7,435 nucleotides of DNA from Chloroflexota bacterium (GTDB lineage Bacteria > Chloroflexota > Chloroflexia > Thermomicrobiales > UBA6265): the NCBI GenBank assembly GCA_023424355.1, contig JAFAEA010000068.1, positions 1 through 7,435 on the forward strand, in the 5' to 3' direction. Made by a program: the position numbers and the translations under genes. Positions 5,668 through 7,435 of the stretch are shown in pieces. Each line of letters begins with the position of its first letter. Positions within the stretch are counted from its first letter, which is position 1. The notes below the pieces were generated by a model. The model saw nothing but the letters and a program-made list of their open reading frames with translations, did no database searches and was not told the origin of the DNA.

Positions 5668-6270
5668 CTAGTTGATTTCGCGCTCTGCCTGGAGGAAATC
5701 GAGTTCCACCGGCGTTTCGCGCCCGAAGAAGGATACCAGAACTTTGATCTTGCCCTTCTCGTTGTTTACCTCATCCACTTCACCAGTGAAATCGGCGAAC
5801 GGACCTTCCACAATGCGCACGCGATCGCCCATCTGGAACGATACGGTGACCTTGGGTGCTTCCGTTTCCATTTCTTCCATCATGGTTGTGGCGATATCGC
5901 CCAACAGTGGAAGCGGTTTGTTATCTTGACTGACGAATCCGGTGACACCGGGGGTGTTGCGAAGTTGGTACCAGGTATCCTCATCCATGGTCATGCGCAC
6001 AAGCACATATCCCGGGAACACCTTGCGCTGAACGGTTTTACGAACACCATCCTTGAACTCAACCTCATCCTGGGTGGGTACAACAATCTCGAACACGCGA
6101 TCACCCATATCCAGGGCATCGATGCGGCTCTCAATGGTCTTCTTCACCTTGTTCTCGTAGCCCGAGTACGTGTGAAGTACATACCACTGGCCCTCAACAG
6201 GTTGATCTTCAATTCCGGCGTCTTCTGCTCGCTTGGCAGCGAGGCGTTCTCGCAAGGATAGTCGTTCCAT
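5668..6270 (-). CDS. nusG: Transcription termination/antitermination factor NusG
   Basis: Binds RNA polymerase across the cleft, aids processivity, and links it to Rho or the ribosome. The 200 residues comprise a charged N-terminal extension (about 1-26), the NGN domain from about 28 (WYVLHTYSGYENKVK, then FPGYVLVRM at about 85-93 and NTPGVTGFV), a short linker, and the KOW domain (about 145-196; FQMGDRVRIVEGPFADFTGE, then GRETPVELDFLQAE). The ATG has AGGAGG six bases upstream. It follows secE by 41 bases and precedes rplK, the standard secE-nusG-rplKA order. All key parts are intact. Confidence 0.98.
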   Translation of the reverse strand: MERLSLRERLAAKRAEDAGIEDQPVEGQWYVLHTYSGYENKVKKTIESRIDALDMGDRVFEIVVPTQDEVEFKDGVRKTVQRKVFPGYVLVRMTMDEDTWYQLRNTPGVTGFVSQDNKPLPLLGDIATTMMEEMETEAPKVTVSFQMGDRVRIVEGPFADFTGEVDEVNNEKGKIKVLVSFFGRETPVELDFLQAEREIN

Positions 6271-6311
6271 CAGGGTCCTCCTGGTAACGTGAGAAATACT
6301 ATATGGGTGCG

Positions 6312-6731
6312 TTACCCGATGGCTTCAAACAACTGGAGCAGCACGTAATCGATACCGCCGAGCAAGACGCCCATCACCACAGACATGGCAATAACCACGA
6401 GGGTGAGGTTGCGAGTCTGTTCGCGATCCGGCCAATTGACCTTGCGGATCTCGGACATGGTGTCTTCGTAGAACTTGCGAACACCGGTAAAGCGCTCGCC
6501 ATCTACAACCTTGGCCACACCCTTCTTCTCGCTCTGGGCCTTGGCGGCCCGGCGATCAGCCTGGCGCTGGAGGTGTCGCTCAACAGCGGCTTCTTCCTCC
6601 GCGGCTACGGCCGTGCTCTGCTGCACATTTTCCTGTGCTGGCGAAGTGGCCGAGGTGGCACGCGCTCGCCGGCGCCGATTGGCGGCGGATGATCGTCTCT
6701 TGGGAACGTTGGTTTCTTCGTTTGTGCTCAA
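6312..6731 (-). CDS. secE: Preprotein translocase subunit SecE with long N-terminal extension
   Basis: Clamp subunit of the SecYEG protein-export channel in the inner membrane. Its conserved part is at the C-terminus: amphipathic VRKFYEDTMSEIRKVNWPDREQTRN (about 84-108) followed by one membrane helix (about 109-132). The product has 139 residues, about twice a minimal single-helix SecE. The first 80 residues are Ala/Arg/Glu-rich and look disordered, with a basic cluster at 11-24 (KRRSSAANRRRRAR). The start is taken as TTG at 6731, with AAGGGG nine bases upstream; no ATG lies in frame before the conserved part except far inside. It is next to nusG as usual. Identity is secure; the exact start is less so. 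Confidence 0.93.
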   Translation of the reverse strand: MSTNEETNVPKRRSSAANRRRRARATSATSPAQENVQQSTAVAAEEEAAVERHLQRQADRRAAKAQSEKKGVAKVVDGERFTGVRKFYEDTMSEIRKVNWPDREQTRNLTLVVIAMSVVMGVLLGGIDYVLLQLFEAIG

Positions 6732-6875
6732 CGTACGTTTCCCCTTAACACTTATCGCCGCGTGACTCTACCTGGGCACCTCATGTGCAGCGGCAACCAA
6801 TACAATACTGTTTTCACACCATAATGGGGCGTGCCTAGTGGCTCCGCCCCATTTTCCACTCGGTATTCAACCGGG
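6732..6875 (-). other. Intergenic region between tRNA-Trp and secE
   Basis: These 144 bases have no gene. On the minus strand they hold the tRNA-Trp 3' hairpin (6823-6853), then an AT-richer stretch, and then a possible branched fold with GCCGC/GCGGC (6794-6790 with 6761-6757) around GCAC-ATGAG-GTGC. The secE ribosome site follows. I found no convincing -35/-10 pair, so secE may be transcribed from upstream or from a promoter I cannot recognise. Confidence 0.5.
6823..6853 (-). terminator. Hairpin downstream of tRNA-Trp (no U-tract on the gene strand)
   Basis: A 9-bp stem AATGGGGCG/CGCCCCATT contains an inner GCC-ACTA-GGC. It starts 22 bases after the tRNA-Trp end. On the minus strand no T-run follows; on the plus strand it is followed by ATTTTCC, where no gene needs stopping. 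Likely a 3'-end trimming stop or a weak terminator for the tuf-rpmG-tRNA-Trp transcript. Confidence 0.5.
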
Positions 6876-6948
<73 letters not shown>

Positions 6949-6952
6949 AAGT

Positions 6953-6983
6953 CCGCGTTTCCGCGGCTATCGCGTTTCGCGAT
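6953..6983 (-). repeat. Two tandem small hairpins across the rpmG stop
   Basis: On the minus strand ATCGCG-AAA-CGCGAT (ending at the rpmG stop codon) is followed after three bases by CCGCG-GAAA-CGCGG, the second with a GNRA loop. The two share the CGCG-AAA-CGCG core. They end four bases before the mature tRNA-Trp. Probably an mRNA/tRNA separation or processing structure. Confidence 0.5.
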
Positions 6984-7137
6984 GGAGCTGATGCGTTCGG
7001 CATCGTGGGCAGAACTTCTTGAGTTCGAGTCGCCCGGGATCGTTACGCCGATTCTTTTCGGTGGTGTAATTTCGTTCACGGCATTCCGTGCACTCCATTG
7101 TCACAACCGGCCGATCAGCCTTACCCTTCTTGGCCAT
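6967..7137 (-). CDS. rpmG: 50S ribosomal protein L33, zinc-type
   Basis: Small protein of the large subunit near the E site. It has 56 residues, a normal length: MAKKGKADRPVVTMECTECR, then ERNYTTEKNRRNDPGRLELK, ending KKFCPRCRTHQLHRETR. Two CxxC pairs (C16/C19 and C43/C46) make a zinc ribbon, the metal-binding form; many bacteria also carry a zinc-free paralogue, which is not visible here. The start is ATG, with AGGA nine bases before it. It lies between tuf and tRNA-Trp in the same direction, as part of the tuf-secE-nusG cluster. Ends with TAG inside a small hairpin. Confidence 0.95.
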   Translation of the reverse strand: MAKKGKADRPVVTMECTECRERNYTTEKNRRNDPGRLELKKFCPRCRTHQLHRETR

Positions 7138-7190
7138 TGTACTACATCCTGGCCCAACGAATCAGAGAGACACGCCGGGCATGTATCCGT

Positions 7191-7217
7191 GCGGGGCGGG
7201 CATTAAGCCCACCCCGC
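7191..7217 (-). terminator. Hairpin after tuf (no U-tract)
   Basis: Starting 12 bases after the tuf stop, the minus strand forms an 11-pair GC-rich stem, GCGGGGTGGGC with GCCCGCCCCGC (one T·G), loop TTAAT. It is followed by ACGGATACAT, not by T. It may cause partial termination, protect the tuf 3' end, or mark a processing point, with read-through feeding rpmG and tRNA-Trp. Confidence 0.6.
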
Positions 7218-7229
7218 GGGACTCAAAAT

Positions 7230-7435
<206 letters not shown>

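Overview
The window is a housekeeping block from a bacterium. The minus strand carries the conserved order tuf (3' end), rpmG, tRNA-Trp, secE, nusG, rplK, rplA, rplJ, rplL, tRNA-Pro(GGG) and an ANTAR-type response regulator. The plus strand carries the 3' part of a diadenylate cyclase gene (cdaA) overlapping a YbbR-repeat gene (cdaR). Base composition looks moderately GC-rich. The protein style, the use of GTG and TTG starts, and rplL not being followed by rpoB-rpoC suggest a Chloroflexota-like lineage. That placement is an inference from recalled gene orders and was not tested.

Region 1-2200 (+): cdaA enters from the left edge without its start and first membrane helix. It overlaps cdaR by ATGA. 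A strong intrinsic terminator follows cdaR, so glmM, the usual third partner, is not next. CdaA would make c-di-AMP at the membrane and CdaR would modulate it from outside.

Region 2219-3184 (-): an orphan one-component-style response regulator with a phosphoreceiver and an RNA-binding ANTAR domain faces cdaR convergently. Upstream of it lies a tRNA-Pro(GGG) gene with encoded CCA, its own likely promoter and its own intrinsic terminator.

Region 3185-6731 (-): secE-nusG-rplK-rplA-rplJ-rplL encode a translocon subunit, a transcription factor and the L1 and L7/L12 stalk proteins. The intercistronic gaps hold RNA structure. There is an L10-leader-like fold followed by a canonical terminator ahead of rplJ (a likely L10-L12 attenuator), a two-helix element between rplK and rplA resembling an L1-binding site, and a hairpin ahead of rplK.

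Region 6732-7435 (-): an intergenic stretch with hairpins, tRNA-Trp(CCA), a 56-residue zinc-type L33 gene and the last 68 codons of tuf. No mobile element, CRISPR array, phage gene or unknown protein system was seen. The most interesting content is regulatory RNA in the ribosomal operon and a changed DGA motif in the cyclase.
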